Shown: piece by piece, positions 40,071 through 47,970 of the stretch | Numbering within the stretch: position 1 is the first letter of the stretch | How the letters are laid out: every line of letters begins with the position of its first letter | From: Parabacteroides sp. An277 | GTDB lineage: Bacteria > Bacteroidota > Bacteroidia > Bacteroidales > Tannerellaceae | Direction of reading: 5' to 3' | DNA: 52,935 nucleotides | Assembly (NCBI RefSeq): GCF_002159645.1 | Contig: NZ_NFJB01000027.1 | Location: 1-52,935, forward strand | The notes under the pieces: model-generated | Seen by the model: only the letters and a program-made list of their open reading frames with translations | Told to the model about the DNA's origin: nothing | The model's database searches: none | Program-made: the position numbers and the translations under genes

Positions 40071-41177
40071 CTATTTTAGCGAAATTTTATTCGCCGTCTC
40101 TCTCTTCTTGGAATTGACCAAATCTGCATAGATTTGTGTCGTGGTGACATTCTTATGCGTTAGCATCTTCGACACTGTGTAAATGTCTGTACCTAAAGAA
40201 ATTTGGATGACGGCGTATGAATGACGAAAGCAGTGGAAGGTTATGTGCTTTCTGATTCCGGCTTCGGCAATCCACTGTTTCAAGGGATGATGGGTCATGG
40301 AGCGGGTTAAGCCTTTGAAGACTTTTCCGGTACCCCATTCGCCACACAACTCCAGTGCTTCCTGACTGATGGGAAGGGTGGCCTCGGTTTCTGTCTTTTC
40401 GGTGCAAATACGGATGTAGTAGCCTTGGTCCGGGCCAACCTCAAAATCACGCCAGTCCAGTTTCAGAATATCACTGATACGGAGGCCTGTCATGCAGGCA
40501 AACAGGGAGGCCTGTTTCAAGACTGGAATCTTGCATGGCGTAGCTGCCAATTTCTTGACTTCATCAAGTGTCAGATACTCTTTCTTGACCTCTTTCCATT
40601 CTATCTTTTCCAAAAAGTCGTTCAAGTTCTCGCGCAACATCTTTTCTTTATAGGCTATTTTCAACAGGGCACGGAAGGTAGAATAATAGCCAGCGGCCGA
40701 ATTGCGTGAGATGTAAGCATTGGGATGATTGATTTGTTTGCATTTGAGCAGGTAATCCCTGAACTTCTCGCACAGTCCCACGGTGACATCGCCAAAGGTG
40801 CATTTGCCGCCGACAAATTTCTCGAAGTGGTTGTAAACACAATCCCATTTCTCATACTTTTCCCGTGCCTTAGTCCGGAAGTAGGCAAGGAAATCGACTT
40901 TTTGCTTGTTCTTGTCCAGGAACCCGAATTCTTCATTGATAAGCGACTGGACACGGATACAGCGGATTGCCTCTGCCTTGTTCAGCATATCCTGATTGAA
41001 CATTCTTTGCTGCTCGTTCTTTGGCTTGGCATAGATGTAGATGCCAAGGAATTCCCGGCGACTCATCTTCATCGTATAAGGATTGCGGATGGCCGGATAA
41101 TAATCCAGATAAAGAGATATGCGGTCGTTACGCAATGGCTTTTGTCTCAGTGTTACGTTGGTGCATGTAAGTGTCAT
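40071..41177 (-). CDS. Tyrosine recombinase (integrase) of mobile element 2
   Basis: The 368-residue protein has the same three-part layout as the integrase at 2077-3273, with clear catalytic residues: Arg in MTGLRISD, His315 and Arg318 in HCFRH, His341 in LTHKN, Tyr350 in QIYAD. The two share many short strings (SLYLDYYP, RREFLG.Y, TFHCFRH) but differ over much of their length, so they are related integrases rather than a recent duplicate. It lies 92 bases after its excisionase-like gene. Position next to mnmE makes it the enzyme that inserted the 38-kb island. Confidence 0.95.
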   Translation of the reverse strand: MTLTCTNVTLRQKPLRNDRISLYLDYYPAIRNPYTMKMSRREFLGIYIYAKPKNEQQRMFNQDMLNKAEAIRCIRVQSLINEEFGFLDKNKQKVDFLAYFRTKAREKYEKWDCVYNHFEKFVGGKCTFGDVTVGLCEKFRDYLLKCKQINHPNAYISRNSAAGYYSTFRALLKIAYKEKMLRENLNDFLEKIEWKEVKKEYLTLDEVKKLAATPCKIPVLKQASLFACMTGLRISDILKLDWRDFEVGPDQGYYIRICTEKTETEATLPISQEALELCGEWGTGKVFKGLTRSMTHHPLKQWIAEAGIRKHITFHCFRHSYAVIQISLGTDIYTVSKMLTHKNVTTTQIYADLVNSKKRETANKISLK

Positions 41178-41269
41178 AGCTATATTGTTTTTTGATTAAT
41201 ACTTGTTTTTGTTGCAAATAAAATAGGTGTTCTAATGGTGGTATTTATCACCAGAAAATAACTTTTGCC

Positions 41270-42166
41270 TCATTCTATCTTTGGAGGCTCAAAGAACTTG
41301 TCCAGCTCTGCCCGCAGGATCTTGGTATATTTACCGACCTTGATACGGGGAATATTATGGTATTTTACATAATGGTAGAGTTGATCCCGCGTCAAATTGA
41401 ATCGCTCCATCGCTTCGGCAATGGTGTAGTATTTGGGCTCTTCTGGAGCTATGAGACCTTTGACAATGTCCACATGCTTTTTGGAATAATACACCATGAT
41501 GCCGACTTTCTTTTTGGGAATGGCATTCTTTGATACAAAAGAATAAATGGCCGTTAGTGTCATGCCGAACTTCTCCTGCATGTCTTGCGTGCTGTACCAT
41601 TCCTTGATCTCAGGGTCTGGAGCTTTTTTTGCGAAGTAGTCATCAATATGCTTTTTGCTCCAATAGGTTTTTCCACGATGAAAGGTTCGTGGAATATTAT
41701 GTTCCTTAGCGATATGAAATATCCAGGAATCCTTTATGCCATACTTTTCCTTAACTTCAGCTGTGGTGTAGAAATCTGATATTGGAGTTTTCTCTTTGGG
41801 CTTATTCTCATTATTGGAAGCAATAATGTAGTCGAACATTTTATCAATATCCGAACGCCGTACAAGAGTTTTCCCATCAAATCTGACTGCTTTGATTTTC
41901 GCGTTTTTGATATACCGATAAATTGAGGTACGGCCTACACCTAAAAATGCGGCAACTTCAGTAGGGGTTAAGAACTCTTTTTCAGAATTAGGTTTTAATT
42001 CTGTATCATGTTTCAAGTGGAATTCTTGAATTCGTTTTTTTCTAACTCGATCTTTGTATGCGAGGTTTGCGCACCTGTGTGAACAGTATGCGGTAGTGAT
42101 CTTGTGGGCGGTAAAAATAGTGCCACACCACTCGCATTTCTTTTGAATTTCAATGTTACTAGCCAT
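41270..42166 (-). CDS. Zinc-finger/multi-HTH excisionase-like protein of element 2
   Basis: I choose the ATG at 42166 (298 residues, MASNIEIQKKCEWCGTIF): the open frame extends to 42373, but those 69 extra codons are the terminator and repeat region. The product has a zinc motif (CEWCGTIF ... CSHRC) and four HTH_17 units at about 60-105, 125-175, 185-235 and 240-290, each with a YGI/FG(M/N) turn and IP.K/R wing. It is one unit longer than the homologue at 3270-4016. It would bind the phased repeats upstream and control excision with the integrase. Confidence 0.8.
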   Translation of the reverse strand: MASNIEIQKKCEWCGTIFTAHKITTAYCSHRCANLAYKDRVRKKRIQEFHLKHDTELKPNSEKEFLTPTEVAAFLGVGRTSIYRYIKNAKIKAVRFDGKTLVRRSDIDKMFDYIIASNNENKPKEKTPISDFYTTAEVKEKYGIKDSWIFHIAKEHNIPRTFHRGKTYWSKKHIDDYFAKKAPDPEIKEWYSTQDMQEKFGMTLTAIYSFVSKNAIPKKKVGIMVYYSKKHVDIVKGLIAPEEPKYYTIAEAMERFNLTRDQLYHYVKYHNIPRIKVGKYTKILRAELDKFFEPPKIE

Positions 42167-42203
42167 TTTAATTATCTTTTTAGTTCGCCAAATCTGTTTC
42201 ATT

Positions 42204-42295
42204 GCGTACCACAGCGTTCCAAGGCGTTCCAGGTTGTCCACCATCTGGCAGACAGTAAACCCGGCTTTTGGCTTGTGAGGTACACAGGAGGTACA
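42204..42295. promoter_or_regulatory. Phased direct repeats and GGTACA pair upstream of excisionase 2
   Basis: GCGTACC (42204), GCGTTCC (42214) and GCGTTCC (42224) stand exactly 10 bp apart. GGTACA follows at 42279 and 42290, 11 bp apart. The same plan is seen at 4043-4183 in element 1 although the phased heptamers differ in sequence, as if protein and site had co-diverged. Confidence 0.55.
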
Positions 42296-42352
42296 AAAAA
42301 TGGCGTAAAAAGGCTTAGCAACGATTATCAACGATACTTGTGCAACAAAAAA

Positions 42353-42371
42353 GGCGCCCGTAAAGAGCGCC
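42353..42371 (-). terminator. Terminator between mnmE and the mobile element
   Basis: GGCGC (42353-42357) pairs with GCGCC (42367-42371); on the minus strand TTTTTT follows. It lies 46 bases past the mnmE stop and keeps mnmE transcripts out of the element. The equivalent hairpin at 4242-4274 lies 34 bases from the copy of the mnmE end, so the element itself probably brings the terminator. Confidence 0.75.
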
Positions 42372-42416
42372 ATATTAATCGATTATAATCAATTTAACTA
42401 TTTGATAATCAAGTAT

Positions 42417-42434
42417 TTACTTGCCGATGCAAAA
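42417..42434 (-). other. Putative attachment site at the 3' end of mnmE
   Basis: The last 18 bases of mnmE (FCIGK stop) match 4308-4325 at 14 of 18 positions. A palindrome TTGATAATCAA (42402-42412) flanks it on the element side. The Salmonella genomic island SGI1 is known to use an imperfect 18-bp repeat at the same place in the same gene (thdF/trmE), which supports the reading. Confidence 0.55.
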
Positions 42435-43799
42435 ATTCCTAAATATATTTCCCAGTACTTCGTCCGTGGTCACTTCGCCCATTATATCTGAGAGGTGATA
42501 GATACATTCACGCAAATCTTGAGAAATGAAATCTCCTGAAAGTCCTGATGATAACCCTTCCTCGACGCGTTGAATAGCATGAAGTGCTGAAGTTAGAGCT
42601 TCGTAATGTCGAGCGTTGGTGATGATGATGTCTGCTTGGCTTATTTGGGGTAGATGGGTAGCTTCTATCAACATCGTTTGGAGTTGGTTCAATCCTTCAT
42701 GTTGTTTAGCTGAGATGGAAATTGTATGTGTATTTTCAGGGAGACCTGCAATGTCGGAATGCACAACAGAGGGCAAGTCTGATTTGTTGAATACGACGAT
42801 AAGTTCTTTTTCTTGGCAACGAGGGAGAATGCGGGGAGAGAGATTTGTTATTTGTTCAAGGGCATTAGTACTATCAATGACCCATAAAATAATCTGAGCT
42901 TGGTCAAGGGCATGGAAACTCCGTTCGATACCCATGACTTCGATAGTATCATGTGTATCGCGTATGCCTGCCGTGTCGATAAAACGGAATATTTGCCCTT
43001 GAATGCTTACGGTATCTTCAATTATATCCCGGGTAGTCCCGTGTATGTCGCTGACAATTGCTTTTTCTTCGTTGAGTAGAGCATTCAGCAACGTCGATTT
43101 ACCTGCATTGGTTTCTCCTACAATCGCTACGGGTATACCGTTTTTTATGGCATTACCGGCTTTAAAGGAGTGAATCAATTTAGACATGGTTTGCTCTATT
43201 TGAGCTGCTATTTCTTTTAGTTCATGCCGGTCTGCAAATTCCAACTCTTCATGGTCTGCAAAATCCAATTCCAATTCCATCAGGGAGGTGATATGCAGTA
43301 GCTTCTCACGCAAGATTTTTAGTTCCCGGCTAAATCCTCCGCGCATTTGGCTCATCGCTAGTCGATGTTGTCCGGCCGAGGTAGAGGCTATCAAATCAGC
43401 TACAGCTTCTGCTTGGCTTAAATCCATTTTTCCATTCAGGAAAGCACGTTGGGTAAACTCTCCGGGCTTGGCTAACTCGCATCCATTTTGAATCAAAAGT
43501 TGTAGTATTTGTTGTTGTATGTAGATGGAACCATGGCAAGATATCTCGACGGTATCTTCTCCGGTAAATGAGTGGGGCGCGCGGAATACGGCGATTACCA
43601 CATTATCGACGGTCTCTCCTCGTTCGTTTTCAATGGTTCCATATTGTAAAGTGTAGGCTTTCTGCGATTGGATGGTATGGCCTTCCCGATGCGCATGGAA
43701 TATCTTGTCACATAAAGCAAAGGCATCCGTGCCCGACACACGGATGACTGCAATACCGCCCACGCCCGGAGCGGTGGATATCGCACAGATTGTACTCAT
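42417..43799 (-). CDS. mnmE: tRNA-5-carboxymethylaminomethyl-2-thiouridine GTPase MnmE
   Basis: The 460-residue protein is complete: N-terminal tetrahydrofolate-binding domain (1-120), helical domain, inserted G domain with GETNAGKST (about 229), GTTRDI, DTAGIRDT and NKSD, and the C-terminal CIGK motif with the essential Cys457. With MnmG it modifies the wobble uridine of several tRNAs. It follows the DUF362 gene with no gap. Its 3' end is the inferred insertion point of the mobile element, yet the coding end is preserved. Confidence 0.97.
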   Translation of the reverse strand: MSTICAISTAPGVGGIAVIRVSGTDAFALCDKIFHAHREGHTIQSQKAYTLQYGTIENERGETVDNVVIAVFRAPHSFTGEDTVEISCHGSIYIQQQILQLLIQNGCELAKPGEFTQRAFLNGKMDLSQAEAVADLIASTSAGQHRLAMSQMRGGFSRELKILREKLLHITSLMELELDFADHEELEFADRHELKEIAAQIEQTMSKLIHSFKAGNAIKNGIPVAIVGETNAGKSTLLNALLNEEKAIVSDIHGTTRDIIEDTVSIQGQIFRFIDTAGIRDTHDTIEVMGIERSFHALDQAQIILWVIDSTNALEQITNLSPRILPRCQEKELIVVFNKSDLPSVVHSDIAGLPENTHTISISAKQHEGLNQLQTMLIEATHLPQISQADIIITNARHYEALTSALHAIQRVEEGLSSGLSGDFISQDLRECIYHLSDIMGEVTTDEVLGNIFRNFCIGK

Positions 43800-44921
43800 T
43801 TAAACGGTTATTAATTCATATTGACGGGTTCCGATGCCTCTTTTCTCTGCGTGGTCGAGGGCTGCTTCCCATTTCGTATCCGGATGCATGAGGTGGAACT
43901 TGTCTGTATGTTCCAAATGCCCTTCATGCGGTTTTTCGGCGAGGCGGTTGTTCGTCTCGAGGATAGCGGCTTCGTTGACCATGTCGGCACAAGCTTGGTC
44001 GAGCGCGACGGGGTCGAAAGAAGCGAGGATACCTAAATCCGGAATGATGGCGGCATCATTGTGGTTCCAGCAATCGCACTCGGGCGATACGTTCATGATG
44101 AAACTTACATGGAAATGGGGTTTCCCTTTTAATACGGCTTCCGTATATTCGGCAATCTTGTAGTTCAAGCGTTCCGACGTAGTCCATGAAGCCAATACGG
44201 CGCCTTCATATTGGCACAGGGCGACACATTGTCCGCATCCTACGCACTTCGTGTAGTCTATTTCTGCCTTATGATTGGCATTGAGATGGATGGCATCGTG
44301 GCGGCAATGTTTCACACAAATGTTGCATCCTTTGCAATTATCCAAGTTGACGGTGGGTTGCGCGTCGCTATGCAATTCCAATTTCCCGGCTACGCTGGCT
44401 GCTCCCATGCCGAGGTTCTTCAACACGCCTCCGAAACCGGTTTGCTCATGTCCTTTGAAGTGTGTCATCGAGATGATGATGTCGGCATCCGCTACGGCCG
44501 AACCAATCTTCGGGGCTTTGCAATATTCTCCATCTATTTCAATTTCGCGGCATTCGGTACCCTTCAGTCCGTCGGCGATGATGACTTCGCATCGTGCCGA
44601 GATAGGGTTGAAGCCGTTTTCCATCGCGCTATGCAAATGGTCCACCGCATTCGAGCGTCCGCCCGAATATAAGGTATTGCTGTCTGTCAAGAAAGGCTTT
44701 CCGCCCAGGCTCCGGATAATGTCGGCCATCCGTGCGGCGTAGTTCGGACGGATATAGGCCAGATTGCCCGGTTCGCCGAAATGTATTTTAATGGCCACAA
44801 ATTGCTTGTTGAAGTCGATGTTGGCGATTCCTGCGCGTCGCACCAATCGTTCCAACTTATCCAACAGGTTGGTTTTTGAATTCGTACGCAAATTGGTAAA
44901 GTAAACTTTAGATGATTCCAT
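43800..44921 (-). CDS. DUF362 protein with two 4Fe-4S clusters
   Basis: The 373-residue protein starts with a DUF362 domain (KVYFTNLRTNSK ..., IKIHFGEPGN, TDSNTLYSGGR, MTHFKGHEQTGFGG) and ends with two ferredoxin motifs, CKGCNICVKHC and CVGCGQCVALC (about 192-235). No signal peptide, so it acts in the cytoplasm. Family members are thought to be redox or iron-sulfur-linked proteins; the substrate is not known. A TATCTTTGC box on the minus strand at 44977-44969 is its likely promoter, so it and mnmE form one operon. Confidence 0.9.
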   Translation of the reverse strand: MESSKVYFTNLRTNSKTNLLDKLERLVRRAGIANIDFNKQFVAIKIHFGEPGNLAYIRPNYAARMADIIRSLGGKPFLTDSNTLYSGGRSNAVDHLHSAMENGFNPISARCEVIIADGLKGTECREIEIDGEYCKAPKIGSAVADADIIISMTHFKGHEQTGFGGVLKNLGMGAASVAGKLELHSDAQPTVNLDNCKGCNICVKHCRHDAIHLNANHKAEIDYTKCVGCGQCVALCQYEGAVLASWTTSERLNYKIAEYTEAVLKGKPHFHVSFIMNVSPECDCWNHNDAAIIPDLGILASFDPVALDQACADMVNEAAILETNNRLAEKPHEGHLEHTDKFHLMHPDTKWEAALDHAEKRGIGTRQYELITV

Positions 44922-44968
44922 ACTTCGTTTGTCTTTTATGAATTATTGGTTATATCGCTTATAGCGCT

Positions 44969-44977
44969 GCAAAGATA
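44969..44977 (-). promoter_or_regulatory. Promoter -7 box for the DUF362-mnmE operon
   Basis: Minus-strand TATCTTTGC matches the Bacteroidetes -7 consensus 48 bases before the ATG of the DUF362 gene. Confidence 0.5.
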
Positions 44978-45063
44978 GGCATTTTGCCTTGAATTTAGTA
45001 CGATAACGGTTCGCTTTTATCGAGGTGGATGGACGCATTTATCATTATAAACAGAAGCAGAAA

Positions 45064-45091
45064 GAGGCTGCACCGCGCTGGGTACAACCTC
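45064..45091 (-). terminator. Terminator after the acid-phosphatase-like gene
   Basis: GAGGCTGCACC (45064-45074) and GGTACAACCTC (45081-45091) pair with two G-U pairs; TTTCTGCTTCT follows on the minus strand. It lies 35 bases past the stop at 45126 in the intergenic stretch 44922-45125. Confidence 0.6.
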
Positions 45092-45125
45092 TCGGAAAGT
45101 AGCATCTCTATGTCTGACAAGAGAT

Positions 45126-46148
45126 TTATTTAGAACGAGTATATTCGTAAAGGATTTTCCCTTGGCCGTTTATCATGTAGAATGTGATGGCTTGGTCGTT
45201 CATCGAAAAGAGGGTGAACCCGGCGTTGTCGTTGCAGAACTTCGTCCCTTCGATGGGCTGTACTTTCCGTGCCAGCGAACCGGCCGAGTTGACGATGTAA
45301 TCCACTTGGCTACCGGCCGGCTGGATATGCTGGAAGTTGTGAATATGGCCACAGAGGTACATGTCTACCTTATATTTATTGAGCAACGGTTCGACATGGC
45401 GGCGCATATCTTCGCATTCGCTTTTCGACTTTTCCGTTTGTGCATAGAGCGGATGGTGCCCGGTGACGATTTTCCATTTGGCTTTCGAGCCGGCCAAGGC
45501 GCTTTCCAGCCAGCGCATCTGTTCGTCGATATTTTGCAATCCGGCGTCGGGATATTTGTCTTCGTTTGTGCGGTAACGTTCGATGAGCGGCGTCGTATCG
45601 ATGAAGAATATCTCGGCCATCTCTTTGTCCAGTTCAAACAGTTTGCTGTAATAGCGTCCGTTTATCATCCAGCGGCGGCTGACGCGGCCGTAGTCCAAGA
45701 CGGCTTGCGTGTTGCCCCGGTATTCATGGTTGCCACAGAGGGTGAACCAATTAATCATCAGGTCGGGGTGGCTGTATATCAATTCGAAGTTGGTCATCCA
45801 GAGCGGGTCGTCCGTGCTGGCCACGCCGTTAAAATGGTGGATGTCTCCTGGTGCTACCACAAACTCGATGTCTACCTGTTCAGCTATCTTTCCCATCAGT
45901 TCGGCGATGGTTTTTTGTTCGTAATATCCATTGCGCCCCAAGTCGTTCGCGAGGAAGAAATTGAGGTTGTCTTCCGGAATGTCGGGAAGGGCGATGCCCG
46001 TGGGGGCTTCGTTATATAAGGTAGCGGCACGGTCGGCGCGGTCGGCTGCTTTCTCCGAACGGCTGTTGGCGGCCACGGCGGTGGTGCCTCCCAATGCGCC
46101 GGTAGCGAAAAGTGCGCCTAATGCTTGTAAATACTTTCGTCTGTTCAT
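45126..46148 (-). CDS. Exported purple-acid-phosphatase-like metallophosphoesterase
   Basis: The 340-residue protein has a twin-arginine-type leader (NRRKYLQALGALFATGALGG, cut near residue 27). It resembles animal acid phosphatase 5 more than bacterial enzymes: NDLGRNG, GDIHHFNGV, GNHEYRGNTQ, VSRRWMINGRYY, TGHHPLY and GHIHNFQH appear in order. In true purple acid phosphatases the position after GDxx is a metal-binding Tyr; here it is His, so metal choice may differ. It follows the lipoprotein and TonB receptor genes in the same direction after a 367-base stretch with 41-bp repeats, and may release phosphate in the periplasm for uptake. Confidence 0.85.
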   Translation of the reverse strand: MNRRKYLQALGALFATGALGGTTAVAANSRSEKAADRADRAATLYNEAPTGIALPDIPEDNLNFFLANDLGRNGYYEQKTIAELMGKIAEQVDIEFVVAPGDIHHFNGVASTDDPLWMTNFELIYSHPDLMINWFTLCGNHEYRGNTQAVLDYGRVSRRWMINGRYYSKLFELDKEMAEIFFIDTTPLIERYRTNEDKYPDAGLQNIDEQMRWLESALAGSKAKWKIVTGHHPLYAQTEKSKSECEDMRRHVEPLLNKYKVDMYLCGHIHNFQHIQPAGSQVDYIVNSAGSLARKVQPIEGTKFCNDNAGFTLFSMNDQAITFYMINGQGKILYEYTRSK

Positions 46149-46204
46149 ATGGGATTGAAAAAAATTTAAATGTTATTGTTTGCTTTTCGTGTTGCGATCA
46201 AGAA

Positions 46205-46490
46205 ATATCTTTTTCTTTGTTATCTGGAAGTGCAGTGTTCAAAGATTTTTTAATTCTTTGCTCTCTGGAAATCCAATATTCAAAGATTTTTTAATTCTTT
46301 GTTCCCTGGAAATGCAGTGTTCAAAGAACCTGGATTTCTTTGTTCTCTGGAAATGCGGTGTTCAAAGAACTCGGATTTCTTTGTTCTCTGGAAACGCAGT
46401 GTTCAAGGAGCCTGGATTTCTTTGTTCTTCTGAAATGCAGTGTTCAAAAATTTTCGGTTTCTTTGTTCCCTGGCATTCCAGGGAACAAAG
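46205..46490. repeat. Seven 41-bp tandem repeats ending in a perfect hairpin
   Basis: The TGGAA landmark recurs at 46225, 46266, 46307, 46348, 46389, 46430 and 46471, so the period is exactly 41 bp. Units vary by a few bases. The period is not a multiple of three and no gene covers it. Each unit joins a CAAAGAA to the TTCTTTG of the next, so every junction can form a hairpin. The last (46461-46490) is a perfect 13-bp stem with a 4-base loop, 25 bases past the lipoprotein stop. Confidence 0.9.
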
Positions 46491-46515
46491 ATTACCTGAG
46501 ATAGGGCATGTCTGC

Positions 46516-47934
46516 TTATTCCGCATACGCTCCAAACTGTGCTGCTACGGCTGGCGAAGTGTAGGTCTGTCCGTTTACCGTCAATCCTGTCGTGGAGAAA
46601 TACGGAGCGGCAAATTCTTCTGAGCCCGTGCATGCACCTGTCAAGACGGGAGAGCCCGCATTCACGTGGAAGTCCCAGGCTTCGTCGTAGGTGTATTGCG
46701 TAAGCGGAACGGCGTTGATGTCGAAGTTCACAAACTGCGGATTCTGTCCATTCTCTTCGGTTGCGATGATGCTGTGCGCGTCTACCACGCCTACGTTATA
46801 GTCTTCGTGCTCGTAATTATAACCTTGCCAAGCGTAAGCCACGCCCGATTCTTCATCGAAGACAATGTCGCTTTCCTGGCTACCCGACGCATAGAAGTTA
46901 TAGTCGATGACAGAGCTATCGTCGTAACCCTCTTCCGGGTCGTTCGGAATCGTGAAGCTCGGCGTCATAGCACGGAACTTACAGTTTACAATCAAGTTGT
47001 TGAACACATTGGCCAAGATGTTTTTCTCGACATAGATGCAACCTCCCTTTTCGCCGTCGCGACGCCAACCGGCATTGATGATGGTGTTGTTATACGCTTG
47101 AACCAGTGCCTGCGCACGCGTTTCGCTCTGTCCGGAGCTGGAGAGTTTCAAGCCGTTGGTATTCGGACTGAACATCACGTTGCCTGCCACGTCCACTTTG
47201 CATCCGGCTTTCACGTTGACAGCTTCCGCACCGTCGTATCCATTCGCCGCAAAGAAGTTGTTGGCGATGATAGCCTCGCCGCCCATGAGGTAAATACCAT
47301 CCGACCATCCGTTGCGGATGATGTTGTTCGTGATGACATACCGTCCGTTGATGTTGTTCGTCGTAATCTGCGGATAAGCGTCGTCGCCCGCCGTGTAAAC
47401 ACCCGAAGTGGCAGCCGGAGAACCCTCTACGACTTGTCCGCCGGTGTATTCGATAATGGTATGGTCAATCAACATCTCCTCACACGTTTCCGAAGCGACG
47501 ATACCGCCCCAAAGTCCGGCAAAAATGTTAGCCTCCGTGCGGTCCGCTTCCGGAACCGAGAACAATACCGGTGCCTCTTCCGTTCCTTCGCAATAGAGAT
47601 TACCATCCACGGTAAATTCAATCGGCGTATGGTTGACGCCTACACCCGCTGTATTGAAAATGACCTGCGCACCAGCCTCAATCACCAACGATTTGCCTTC
47701 GGGAACCACGAAATGGTCGTCCAGATTGACTACCGTATCGCCCGGCCACGTTACCACGTCGGCATTAGCCCAAGGGTCGGTCGGTTCTTCCGGCGTATCT
47801 GGGGTATCCGGCGTGTCAGGTGTATCCGGTTGTTCGGTTCCATTGTTTACAGGGTCATCTTCATCACATGCGGTAAAGCAAGTGGCTGTGGCGAGCATAG
47901 CTGCGCCCATCAATAAGTAATTCTTGAAATTCAT
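46516..47934 (-). CDS. Surface lipoprotein, right-handed beta-helix type
   Basis: The 472-residue protein has a lipoprotein leader (LATATCFTAC, with Cys23 as the lipidated residue) followed by acidic DEDDP, as needed for surface export in Bacteroidetes, and a linker of repeated PDT units (about 35-52). The rest has repeated strand-turn patterns (NNIIRNGWSDGIYLMGG, NTIINAG) of a parallel beta-helix. It lies 36 bases after the TonB receptor gene, in the place a SusD protein would take, but is not SusD-like. It probably binds the receptor's ligand at the cell surface. Confidence 0.85.
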   Translation of the reverse strand: MNFKNYLLMGAAMLATATCFTACDEDDPVNNGTEQPDTPDTPDTPDTPEEPTDPWANADVVTWPGDTVVNLDDHFVVPEGKSLVIEAGAQVIFNTAGVGVNHTPIEFTVDGNLYCEGTEEAPVLFSVPEADRTEANIFAGLWGGIVASETCEEMLIDHTIIEYTGGQVVEGSPAATSGVYTAGDDAYPQITTNNINGRYVITNNIIRNGWSDGIYLMGGEAIIANNFFAANGYDGAEAVNVKAGCKVDVAGNVMFSPNTNGLKLSSSGQSETRAQALVQAYNNTIINAGWRRDGEKGGCIYVEKNILANVFNNLIVNCKFRAMTPSFTIPNDPEEGYDDSSVIDYNFYASGSQESDIVFDEESGVAYAWQGYNYEHEDYNVGVVDAHSIIATEENGQNPQFVNFDINAVPLTQYTYDEAWDFHVNAGSPVLTGACTGSEEFAAPYFSTTGLTVNGQTYTSPAVAAQFGAYAE

Positions 47935-47970
47935 AATTTGATGTATTTAAAATGTTATTGGTTGTTGTGT

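Noticed and set aside
46205-46490. CRISPR array
   Set aside because: The period is 41 bp with no unique spacers; units are adjacent and imperfect, and no cas gene is present.
46180-46623. 147-codon frame across the 41-bp repeats
   Set aside because: A 41-bp unit shifts frame at each copy, so the peptide does not repeat; nothing supports translation.
45162-47916. Long plus-strand frames of 285 and 416 codons
   Set aside because: They are antisense shadows of the phosphatase and lipoprotein genes in GC-richer DNA and show no domain.
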